Shown here piece after piece: positions 1 through 7,024 of a stretch of 40,703 bases of DNA (position 1 is its first letter; the number at the start of each line of letters is the position of its first letter). The notes under the pieces were generated by a model that saw only the letters and a list, made by a program, of their open reading frames with translations, was not told where the DNA came from and searched no databases. The stretch is from assembly GCA_003171335.1 (NCBI GenBank), contig PMYD01000118.1, forward strand, positions 1-40,703. The letters run 5' to 3'. Origin of the DNA: Phycisphaerales bacterium (GTDB lineage: Bacteria > Planctomycetota > Phycisphaerae > SM23-33 > FEN-1343). The position numbers and the translations under genes are program-made.

Positions 1-11
1 TTTCATGAATA

Positions 12-35
12 GGGTGTGCAGCTCTGCTGTACACC
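12..35. repeat. Dispersed palindrome, copy 1 (GTGTGCAGC family)
   Basis: Ten-base arms GGTGTGCAGC and GCTGTACACC separated by the triplet TCT; one pair is G-T. It is a variant of the element at 68-90 and 38985-39005, in the opposite orientation relative to the flanking AGGG/CCCT. Confidence 0.7.
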
Positions 36-67
36 GCCGCGCTGAATGAACCTTGATTTTGCCGCTT

Positions 68-94
68 GGTGTGCAGCAAAGCTGCACACCCTAC
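68..94. repeat. Dispersed palindrome, copy 2, abutting the coaB ribosome binding site
   Basis: A perfect 10-bp inverted repeat (GGTGTGCAGC, loop AAA, GCTGCACACC) is followed by CCTACG. The same core and the same CCTACG flank recur at 38985-39009. The repeat ends directly at the GAGGGA that serves as Shine-Dalgarno for the gene starting at 105, so it forms part of that gene's leader. Confidence 0.75.
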
Positions 95-104
95 GAGGGA
101 CAAA

Positions 105-725
105 ATGCACGTCTTGATCACGGCCGGACCGACGCGGGCCTACATTGACCCCGTGCGGTTCATCACCAACGCCTCCAGCGGCACGATGGGCTGCGCCGTT
201 GCCGAGTCGGCCTTGGCCGCCGGCCACACGGTGACAATGTTGGCGGGGTCGATGACGGCCGCACCGCCGGCGGGCGCCCAGGTCGTGCCCTTTGTCACGG
301 TGCAGGACCTCCGCAAGGCCCTCAATGCCCACTTCGACGCCTGCGATGTCCTGATTATGGCCGCCGCCGTGGGCGATTTTGAGGTGGCCCACCGCCGCAC
401 GACCAAGCTGCGGCGCTCGGCTGGGCCCATCACGCTGGATTTGATGCCCACGCCGGACCTGCTGGAGGAGGTTACCCGCCGCCGCCGGCCGGGGCAGATC
501 ATCATCGCCTTTGCCGTGGTGGATGTGGAACCCGAAGCCGCCGCCCGCCAGAAGTTGCTAGCCAAGCGGGCCGACTACATCGTCGTCAACTCCCCCGCCG
601 CCATGGGCACGGCCGAAAGCCGGGCGGCGATCCTCTCGGCCGAGGGCAAAGTGCTGGACTGGGCCCAGCGGTCCAAGACAGATCTGGCGCGCGAGATTGT
701 TGCCCTTTTGGGCACAAGGAAATAG
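105..725 (+). CDS. coaB: Stand-alone CoaB-type phosphopantothenoylcysteine synthetase domain
   Basis: A 206-residue protein matching the C-terminal half of bifunctional CoaBC (DFP family), which ligates cysteine to 4'-phosphopantothenate in coenzyme A synthesis. Visible family motifs are ITAGPTRAYIDPVRFITN followed by NASSG (nucleotide and intermediate binding) near the N terminus, AAAVGDF in the middle, and the KLLAKRADYIVVN stretch near the C terminus that carries the conserved lysines. The flavin-dependent CoaC decarboxylase half is absent; it may be encoded upstream of the window or elsewhere. The ATG at 105 is chosen over the in-frame ATG at 66 because GAGGGA lies four bases upstream of it and the conserved fold begins immediately. 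The next gene follows after 38 bases, so the two are probably co-transcribed. Confidence 0.85.
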   Translation: MHVLITAGPTRAYIDPVRFITNASSGTMGCAVAESALAAGHTVTMLAGSMTAAPPAGAQVVPFVTVQDLRKALNAHFDACDVLIMAAAVGDFEVAHRRTTKLRRSAGPITLDLMPTPDLLEEVTRRRRPGQIIIAFAVVDVEPEAAARQKLLAKRADYIVVNSPAAMGTAESRAAILSAEGKVLDWAQRSKTDLAREIVALLGTRK

Positions 726-763
726 GATTCGTGCTGCGCCATCCGCGCGGCAGGAGTACGGCC

Positions 764-1372
764 ATGCCAATCATCGATCCGAATCATGCGGCCAAGCGGT
801 CCGGTCTCCGTGCGGCGGGTTTCATCCTCGTCGCAATCGGCGGCCTGATGACCCTCATCGGATTCGTCAGTTTTTTCGGCGCCTTCGCGGCCGTTCATCA
901 CCGCGCGCAGGGTTTCGTCGATCTGCCCGGCGCCGGGCCGGTGGGATTTCACGGCCGGTGGAGCCAGCCCGACGAGGGACCGCGCTACTTCTGGTGCGCG
1001 TTTGTGGGCCTGCCGACGCTTTTCGTGGGCATGATGCTGCTTCGTGCCGGCTATATCGGCGCCGTCGCCCGCTACGTGGCCGAAGAAGGCGAGCCCGTGG
1101 CGAAGGATACGTTCAACTATATGGCCGACGGCACGAAGGATGAAGTTCGGTCGGTCGCCGAGGCGATTGGCGAGGGATTGGGCCTCCGACCCGGCGGGCC
1201 AGAAGCCGATACGGCCTCTCGCTGCCCCAAGTGCGGCCACGCCAATCAACCCGCCGCAAAGTTCTGCGATTCCTGCGGCGCAGCGCTGGCCAAGGTCTGT
1301 CCCGCGTGCAACGCGCAGAACGAGCCGGCGGCCCATTTCTGCGAGGGGTGCGGGAAGAAGTTCGAATTGTGA
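764..1372 (+). CDS. Membrane protein with two C-terminal zinc ribbons
   Basis: A 202-residue protein of unknown function. Two hydrophobic segments at about residues 15-44 and 77-100 predict two membrane helices. The C-terminal 50 residues hold two CxxC-x10-CxxC zinc ribbons (C154/C157/C168/C171 and C179/C182/C193/C196), the double zinc-ribbon arrangement often tethered to membrane or regulatory proteins. The ATG at 764 has AGGAG at 752-756; a GTG at 731 is also in frame but has no such site. It lies just downstream of the CoaB-like gene on the same strand and converges with the NagA-like gene, whose stop is 18 bases away. The soluble tail probably binds zinc and a partner; the partner is not evident. 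Confidence 0.8.
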   Translation: MPIIDPNHAAKRSGLRAAGFILVAIGGLMTLIGFVSFFGAFAAVHHRAQGFVDLPGAGPVGFHGRWSQPDEGPRYFWCAFVGLPTLFVGMMLLRAGYIGAVARYVAEEGEPVAKDTFNYMADGTKDEVRSVAEAIGEGLGLRPGGPEADTASRCPKCGHANQPAAKFCDSCGAALAKVCPACNAQNEPAAHFCEGCGKKFEL

Positions 1373-1390
1373 TTCCACTCCCGGCCGGCA

Positions 1391-2548
1391 CTACCCGCGA
1401 AAATCCACGGTCCGCGTACCGACGGGGGCTTTGAGTAGCTCGCTACCCAGCGCGACGACCTGTTCGAGCTGAAGCCCGCGCCTCTCGTCAAAGCGTGCCA
1501 GCACGAATTCCGCCTCCTGCCCCGGCGCCAGCGCGGGCAGCGGCAGGTGGAACAGCCGCGCGGGAATCTCGCTCTGCTGGCGCCACGCCTCGGCCAGCGG
1601 CCAGCCCATCTCGCACAGCCGCTCCACGCAGCGGTCGGCCTGGAACCAGTTGCCGGCCAGCACATCTTCATCCTTCTGGTGGCAGCGGCCGTTGGGCTCG
1701 ATGACGAAGCTGCCATAATCGCCCGGCGGCGAGCCCGAGGCGGCGGCGGCGTCGGAGACGGTGAAAACCTTCTCGCGCGGCTTGACCTTGAAGACCACGC
1801 GGATCACCTCTTCGGGCAGGTGGTAGCCGTCGGCGATGATGCCCAGCGCCAGCCGGTCATCGGCCAGCCAGGCCCACAGCGGGTTGTGGTGGCGATGGAT
1901 GATGGGCGCGATGCCATTGCCGAAATGGGTGACGATATCTGCGCCGGCGTTCGCGGCGAGGCGGATGGCCTCCGCCGTGGGCCCGCAGTGCCCCATGGCC
2001 ACGCGCACGCCGGCGGCGACCGCCTGGCGGATCGTTTCGATGGCCCCGGGCAGCATGGGGTCGACGTTGAACAGCCGGATTCGCCCCCCCGCCGCCTGCT
2101 GGAGTTTCTGCCATTCGGGCCAGTTGGGGTCGCGCATGAACTGCGCCGGGTGGATGCCGCGCCAGCCCGGCTCGCGCGACATGTAGTTGCCCTCGTAAAA
2201 CACGCCCACGAAAAGGCGCGCCAGGTCCGCATCCGCCGAGAGCCGCCCATCCAGTTCGCGCAGGCTGCGGCGCTGGCTCTCGAAGTCGGCGGTCGTGAAA
2301 GTGGCCATCATGCGGCCGACGCCGTGCCGCCGCACGAACGCGGCGATTGGGCCGAGGGTCTCGCCGCGGCCGCACAGGTCGTTGAAGGCCATGCCCAACG
2401 CGCCGTTTTGCTGGAGGTCCACCAGCGGCGGGGCAATCAGCGGCCAGTCGCCGGGGGAAATCTCCGCGACCCTGGCGATCCGCGCACCCTCGACGGCGAC
2501 CTCGACCGCTCGACCATCCAGTGTCCTGCCGCGATACATCCTGGTCAT
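1391..2548 (-). CDS. NagA-like amidohydrolase (N-acetylglucosamine-6-phosphate deacetylase family), paralog 1
   Basis: A 385-residue metal-dependent amidohydrolase. NagA removes acetate from N-acetylglucosamine-6-phosphate in amino-sugar catabolism. The NagA pattern is complete: PPLVDLQQNGALG (the E. coli counterpart of DVQLNG), the metal-ligand Glu in FYEGNY (E119), His in MGHCGP (H187), His in VTHFGNG (H208), the IADGYH loop (H243) and the catalytic Asp in TVSDA (D266). A second member of the same subfamily is at 27471-28637. AGGAG seven bases before the ATG supports the start. Upstream is the candidate structured RNA at 2683-3116. The exact substrate is uncertain because this subfamily is divergent from characterised NagA, so an N-acyl sugar other than GlcNAc-6-phosphate is possible. 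Confidence 0.8.
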   Translation of the reverse strand: MTRMYRGRTLDGRAVEVAVEGARIARVAEISPGDWPLIAPPLVDLQQNGALGMAFNDLCGRGETLGPIAAFVRRHGVGRMMATFTTADFESQRRSLRELDGRLSADADLARLFVGVFYEGNYMSREPGWRGIHPAQFMRDPNWPEWQKLQQAAGGRIRLFNVDPMLPGAIETIRQAVAAGVRVAMGHCGPTAEAIRLAANAGADIVTHFGNGIAPIIHRHHNPLWAWLADDRLALGIIADGYHLPEEVIRVVFKVKPREKVFTVSDAAAASGSPPGDYGSFVIEPNGRCHQKDEDVLAGNWFQADRCVERLCEMGWPLAEAWRQQSEIPARLFHLPLPALAPGQEAEFVLARFDERRGLQLEQVVALGSELLKAPVGTRTVDFRG

Positions 2549-2682
2549 CGCACGGCTCCTGCCACAGGCGCTGCGCCGCCCGCGCGGCGGGGGCGCGCCT
2601 GAGGCACAAGGCTACAGACGCGGCCAGGGACAGTCAATGCGCGCGGAAAGGCGAACCTGGATTGCCCGACCCGTGAGAAGGC

Positions 2683-2722
2683 AAAAAAACGGCGGCCCTC
2701 CGCCCTCAGGCAGCCGGCCGCC
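2683..2722 (-). terminator. Rho-independent terminator of the candidate RNA
   Basis: On the - strand GGCGGCC (2722-2716) pairs with GGCCGCC (2697-2691) around an 18-base loop that has its own pairing potential, followed by GTTTTTTT (2690-2683). No gene on this strand ends just before it, which is the main reason to suspect a non-coding transcript. Confidence 0.65.
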
Positions 2723-3116
2723 TCCCAACAACCTCCGTTCTTCCCAGCCCGGGCCTCCCGTGGAGCCATGCCTTTCCCGGGCGCTGGGTGCCCGAGCTGA
2801 CCGGCCCGCCGGCCCTGACTGCCGACGGGCCACGTCCATCGGGGGCCACCCCCAATCTGGCCGCCGGCTTGCGGCATCCTGCCGCCCACAGCACAGGCGC
2901 CCACCCCGACGCGTTGTCCGCTCCCCCATCGTGCACGGCAGATCCCGACGTCTCGTCTCCCCCGCCTCTCACTTCAGACTCACTGTCCGGCCGCTGGCCA
3001 CCCCGATTGCGCGGCTGTGCCGCGCACGACTCGGACAGGTCGTATATTGCGCTCCTGAGAAGTCCCAAACGCCGAACGGCGGATACGAGCCTCACGCAAA
3101 AGCGAACGACGTCATC
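2683..3116 (-). ncRNA. Candidate long structured non-coding RNA
   Basis: The 686 bases between the NagA-like and DUF6785-type genes contain no convincing protein frame. On the - strand a perfect TATAAT (3128-3123) precedes the stretch and a strong hairpin with seven Ts (2722-2683) ends it. In between are several GC-rich helices: a 7-bp closing helix 2983-2989/3032-3038 that encloses two hairpins (3009-3025, seven pairs with a three-base loop, and 2989-2999, four pairs), plus further self-complementary blocks and G/A-rich linkers. This is the layout expected of a structured RNA of about 430 nt. RNase P, SRP and tmRNA hallmarks were sought and not found. It could instead be a long leader with an attenuator for the NagA-like gene, whose start lies 135 bases past the T run. 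Confidence 0.4.
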
Positions 3117-3122
3117 TGGACT

Positions 3123-3128
3123 ATTATA
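3123..3128 (-). promoter_or_regulatory. Candidate -10 box (TATAAT) of the candidate RNA
   Basis: A perfect TATAAT on the - strand with a possible start near 3116. The -35 region 16-18 bases upstream is poor. A second, weaker candidate lies about 90 bases downstream: TTGGGA, a 16-base spacer and TATACG, which would give a shorter RNA that starts near the 7-bp closing helix. Confidence 0.35.
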
Positions 3129-3234
3129 GACCTGAGAAAACCGGTAAGACTAATTAGGGACGTAACACTCGGCGCCCTCCGCGGCGCCCGCGACAAAAGG
3201 GGTCGCGACGCAAGTGCCGACGCCGCATGAAACA

Positions 3235-5484
3235 TCACGCGGCGGAGAAGACACTCGAGAGGAACGGCATCCAATCGTTGGTGCTGGGTTCCCGCACCTG
3301 GTAAACGATGATGTGGACAATGACCCAGATGACCAGCGTCACCGCCAGGCCCACGATCAGGCCCGTAAACAGCGGCCGCAACTGGTCGAAGAGCCGGTAG
3401 CCGCCGATCTTCAGCACCGCCTTCTTGACCGCCCAGCCGATCAGGAATGACCACCAGTACCGGCTCATCGTCCAGGTGCCCAGCAGCACCAGGGGCAGCG
3501 GGTGGAAGGGGAATCTCGGCAGCCGGATCTGGAGATACCCGATGACCAGCACCAGGGCCAGCCCGACGCCGCACATCACGGGCAGCTCTTTGGGCATTTC
3601 ATTGTGGATGTAATTCCACGAATTTCCCCATCGCTCCTGGGTGCTCAGCCGCCTGGTCACGGCGGCCCGCATCTTGTCCGGACTGTCCATGGCCTTGCGG
3701 ATGTAACCCTGGAGCATCGGCGCGTGATCCCACACTCCCGGGGCGATGCGGTCATCCGTCTTGCCCTCGAAGCTGTAGCCCATCCACAGCACGATGCCCG
3801 CCGACACGGCCATCATCAGCAGCAGAAACGGCGCGATCACCTTCAGCGAGGGATTGCGGCCGGTGACTCTGGATTCCACGTGGGCCGCGTTGGCCACCAT
3901 GGGCGTCATCGGCAGGATGGTCAGGCCCTGCTTGGCCACGAGGAACGTCTCGTACGTGCACAACTGCGAGAAGACCCGCGCGCCCACGCCGCCGATGCCT
4001 ACCACGTTGAGCAGCATGCTCAGGGGTCCCAAGCCCGAAAGCGGCGTCCAGGGAATGCCCATCGCCGCCACCAGCCGGCAGAGCACCAGGAACATGATCA
4101 CCAGTCCCAGCACCCACAGCACGGAGATGTCCAGCGGCAGGTCGTACAACTGGTTCAGGATCGCCATCAACCCCAGTGCCGACAGCAGGAATACCCGCGC
4201 CACCCACACGCTCTGGGTGTCGATGCCGGCCCGCCGGGGTCTACCCATCGCGGCGCTGAACAGGTTCCAGAAGTACCACCGCCCGGCGAAGATGATCAAA
4301 ATCGCCATGCCCCACCAGCAGCCCAGCAGGAACATCCCGTTGTGGCCATCGTTGAAGCGGTTGCCCGTCTGGTTGTAGTACAGGAAGGTGGCGACGACCA
4401 TCAGCGGCCAGGAGACCCAGGCCGTCAGGCTGATCTCCGAGGGTAGCAGGTACGCCACGGCCACGATGGCGAAATAGATCGTCCCGCGCAGCAGCGAGTA
4501 GCCCTCGCGGCTGTCGTTGAGGAAGGAGATCCGGGTCGACAGCACGCCGTAATCGAACTTGGTCCGCACGTAAATCATGTTGTCGACGAAGTTGGAGATG
4601 CCGCGGGTGGAGAAGATCACCACCATGGCAACGACGCCCACCCAGAACAACGGGCTGTAGAAGACATCCGGCAGCGCCTTGTTCTGCTTGCGGACCACCA
4701 GCGAGGCGGCGAACTCCGCCAGGGGGAAGGGCAGCAACTCCCTATGCGCCCACTGCCGGTACAACATGTAGCCCAGCGAGATGCTGAAGACCAGGAAGGT
4801 CAGCATCAGCGGGCCCCAGAACAGAGCCGGGGGCCCCCAGGCTTTAAGGACGTACACGAACGCCTGCCACGGATGATTCACGTTCCACGGCCTGATCAGC
4901 TGCCCCGACGTGTGGCCGGGCATCGTGCCGTCGAACGTCCGCGAATCTTCGAGCGTCAGGAATGCATGCCTGGGGTCCAGGGGACTGCGGAAGTCGCCGC
5001 CGGGGCCGAGGAAGGCGTACGGATTGGCCTTGTTCATGTCGGCCACATACGCCCGATTCTCCGCCATGCTGATGGGGGTGTAGCCGATCATCCCCATCTG
5101 GGATTGAATGAGGTAGCGAGGCACCGGGGCGGCCAGCATCGACAGCGCCACAACCAGCGCCAACTCACCGGCCCCCAACGCCAGCCGGCGGTGAATGCGA
5201 AACAGCACCGCATTGACCAGCAGCAGGAAGAAGAACATCAGCCCTATCACCAGCGGTGCAAAAAAGTTATGCAGCGTGGTGGAATCGCGGATCAGCTCGC
5301 CGGAGGAGTTGATCAGAACGTGCCCATCGTGCCAATGGCACAGGATGGCGGCCAGCGTGGAGACGAGAAACGCGCACAACAGGGCGCGGACCGTAATGAT
5401 TCGGGGCCCGCCAGTCTGCGGGCTGCCGACAGCACCAGATAAGCGGCCGGCCTCCTTGTCCACCGCCTGCACGACCTCTTCCAT
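3235..5484 (-). CDS. Polytopic membrane protein, DUF6785/DUF6784-type
   Basis: A 749-residue integral membrane protein with about 13 hydrophobic segments spread over the whole length (first near residues 27-48, last in the final 60 residues) and a large hydrophilic loop after the third segment (about residues 120-200). Length, composition and layout match the DUF6785-type proteins that are common in Planctomycetota next to sugar-degradation genes. Their biochemical role is not established; a transporter is a reasonable guess from the topology and from the neighbours (hexosaminidase, heparinase-like lyase, NagA-like deacetylase), but no transport motif was identified. The ATG at 5484 has GAGGTGAG two bases upstream. 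The low-GC islet lies directly upstream. Confidence 0.7.
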   Translation of the reverse strand: MEEVVQAVDKEAGRLSGAVGSPQTGGPRIITVRALLCAFLVSTLAAILCHWHDGHVLINSSGELIRDSTTLHNFFAPLVIGLMFFFLLLVNAVLFRIHRRLALGAGELALVVALSMLAAPVPRYLIQSQMGMIGYTPISMAENRAYVADMNKANPYAFLGPGGDFRSPLDPRHAFLTLEDSRTFDGTMPGHTSGQLIRPWNVNHPWQAFVYVLKAWGPPALFWGPLMLTFLVFSISLGYMLYRQWAHRELLPFPLAEFAASLVVRKQNKALPDVFYSPLFWVGVVAMVVIFSTRGISNFVDNMIYVRTKFDYGVLSTRISFLNDSREGYSLLRGTIYFAIVAVAYLLPSEISLTAWVSWPLMVVATFLYYNQTGNRFNDGHNGMFLLGCWWGMAILIIFAGRWYFWNLFSAAMGRPRRAGIDTQSVWVARVFLLSALGLMAILNQLYDLPLDISVLWVLGLVIMFLVLCRLVAAMGIPWTPLSGLGPLSMLLNVVGIGGVGARVFSQLCTYETFLVAKQGLTILPMTPMVANAAHVESRVTGRNPSLKVIAPFLLLMMAVSAGIVLWMGYSFEGKTDDRIAPGVWDHAPMLQGYIRKAMDSPDKMRAAVTRRLSTQERWGNSWNYIHNEMPKELPVMCGVGLALVLVIGYLQIRLPRFPFHPLPLVLLGTWTMSRYWWSFLIGWAVKKAVLKIGGYRLFDQLRPLFTGLIVGLAVTLVIWVIVHIIVYQVREPSTNDWMPFLSSVFSAA

Positions 5485-5680
5485 CGCTCACCTCGGCAAG
5501 CTGGCCAGTGTGCGGCCAGGACCGCCAGCGCCGCTTTACGCCCCGGCGGCCGCGCTAACAGCCACATCCATCGCCGCATGGGCGCCTTGCCAGTGGGCAA
5601 CCGGCGCCGAAAAGCCTCGGGATTCTATCCCGTTCGCTACCAAGCGTCCAAACAAATCGACATACAGTCAAGCGGAGTCA

Positions 5681-5713
5681 GCGACATGACTTCCTGCCGC
5701 AAAGTCATGTCGC
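5681..5713. repeat. Perfect 12-bp inverted repeat
   Basis: GCGACATGACTT (5681-5692) and AAGTCATGTCGC (5702-5713) are exact reverse complements around a nine-base loop. There is no T run on either side, so a terminator is unlikely. It lies about 200 bases upstream of the DUF6785-type start and could be an operator or one end of the inserted islet. Confidence 0.7.
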
Positions 5714-6137
5714 TCATATTGCGGAAGGCTATCGTCGCCTCACCGGACCGCGCATCTACGCTTAGACTCTTTGCCAAAAGCACTTAACTAATGCCAGAAG
5801 GTTGTAAAAAGGCCATTTTACAGCTTTAAGTTCATTTAGTACAAATGCTTAAACGTAAGTCCTTTGCCAGTATGGCCGCATGCAAAAGTGCATAATGCTT
5901 AAAGTGCATATTACCCATTTTCACATTTTGAAAGGAAGGCATCTCTTTCGAAAGGAAATCCAAAGAGAGATGGAGGCTCAGCGGTTTTTTGTTTCGCTTC
6001 AAAAAGATGTCGCCTGAAACGGTTCAGATATCGTCTGGATGTAGATCATATCCTACTTATCCACGATGTCAAGCATTATTTTCTAGAAATCCAACAAATG
6101 TTTTGCAGGAGGACAAACCTCGTGGATGAAACGGTGC

Positions 6138-6205
6138 CACGGCTGCGTCGTTTGCAGCCGTGCGCCGCAAGCTGCCCATGAGCGGGAGGCCCGCTGGAAA
6201 CCAGC
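6138..6205. repeat. Cluster of three palindromes
   Basis: CACGGCTGC/GCAGCCGTG (6138-6146/6154-6162, loop of seven), AGCGGG/CCCGCT (6181-6186/6190-6195, loop AGG) and GCTGG/CCAGC (6193-6197/6201-6205, loop AAA). The first keeps the GTGCCAC-type flank seen in other palindromes of this window. Confidence 0.6.
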
Positions 6206-6287
6206 GCGACCTTCGGCTATTCGGCTGGCATGGCCGTTTTGCTGACAAACTGCTAGAAACAAATCGCCGGGTAGGGTGCAGGAGCGT

Positions 6288-6998
6288 TTACTGCATCTCG
6301 GTGACGACTTCGTCAAGGCCGACCTTCTCGAGAAGTCGTATAAAACTGATCTTCACTTTTCTCTGGGCGCTGAGGTCCATGGGGCCTACACCAACAAGGC
6401 CACCTTCTATGGCCCGGTAGAACTCATGCCCAAAGTCAAATAGTATTTCCATGGTGCCACAGGACGGAAGAAACGTAAGGGTCCGATGAACCGGCAAGTT
6501 TGGGTTGAATTCACTATGAGCAAAACGTTTATCTCTCACATCCTTGAATCGCTTCAAATCCGCTTCATGACACGAACGGAATCTTCGGACAGTATCTTCA
6601 AGGAGCCGTATTGTATCATCATTCTGGGAGGTTCTGACTTCGATATTCTCGTCCCCATATTTTCTCAAAAACCTTTGTAGTCGATCGACATTCTGAACGC
6701 TTAGGCCATCTCCTGCTACAGCGTGGAGAACCCCGTCGATAGAACTGAGCGAGTAGACCACATTGCCATTCTTGTCATGTTTCTCCCGCTCAAACATCTT
6801 GCAAATGTCAATCGTGATTAATCGAACAGCGCACCTCTGCAGAAACGCAAAGAATTGACCGCTGACATCTTTGTCTTTTATGGTTATAGCATTTGCGCAT
6901 ATAAGACAGTAAACGTCGAGAATTGCGCGGAGCTCGTAAAGCATCCTAAGAAAATCAATGATCTTTCGACCAGTCACACTGTCCAAAGGATCTTCCAT
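6288..6998 (-). CDS. HEPN_AbiU2-like protein (putative ribonuclease of a defence or toxin system)
   Basis: A 236-residue, mostly alpha-helical protein. The stretch around residues 150-163, RFKDVRDKRFAHSEF, carries the HEPN signature R-x5-H (R155 to H161) in the context typical of the HEPN_AbiU2 family, whose namesake AbiU gives abortive phage resistance. HEPN proteins of this kind often act as metal-independent RNases. No nucleotidyltransferase-type or other obvious antitoxin sits beside it. The ATG at 6998 has AGGAGG four bases upstream; an in-frame extension toward 7667 is only the shadow of the hexosaminidase gene. Base composition is clearly lower in GC than that of both neighbours, and the start lies 26 bases after the hexosaminidase stop, so it may be a transferred gene using that transcript. 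Confidence 0.65.
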   Translation of the reverse strand: MEDPLDSVTGRKIIDFLRMLYELRAILDVYCLICANAITIKDKDVSGQFFAFLQRCAVRLITIDICKMFEREKHDKNGNVVYSLSSIDGVLHAVAGDGLSVQNVDRLQRFLRKYGDENIEVRTSQNDDTIRLLEDTVRRFRSCHEADLKRFKDVRDKRFAHSEFNPNLPVHRTLTFLPSCGTMEILFDFGHEFYRAIEGGLVGVGPMDLSAQRKVKISFIRLLEKVGLDEVVTEMQ

Positions 6999-7024
6999 AT
7001 TGCCTCCTATTGTCGCCGTGGCAA

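Larger units (their letters stand above)
5485..6287. other. 803-bp gene-free stretch, AT-rich from about 5640
   Basis: No protein frame with a plausible start was found. From about 5640 the base composition falls well below that of the surroundings and continues low into the HEPN gene. The stretch holds the inverted repeat at 5681-5713, a direct repeat of AAAGTGCATA at 5885-5894 and 5901-5910, a 7-bp stem TCTCTTT/AAAGAGA at 5942-5968, and a cluster of GC-rich palindromes at 6138-6205. Confidence 0.6.

Noticed and set aside
105-725. Complete bifunctional CoaBC
   Set aside because: Only the synthetase half is present; sequence upstream within the window is a repeat, not a CoaC domain.
2706-3095. 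129-codon frame on the - strand within the candidate RNA
   Set aside because: No start signal, low-complexity Gly/Arg/Ala composition and no family resemblance; overlaps the structured region.
2683-3116. RNase P RNA, SRP RNA or tmRNA
   Set aside because: The conserved GAGGAAAGTC-type core, the SRP GGAA loop context and a tRNA-like end with CCA were not found on either strand.
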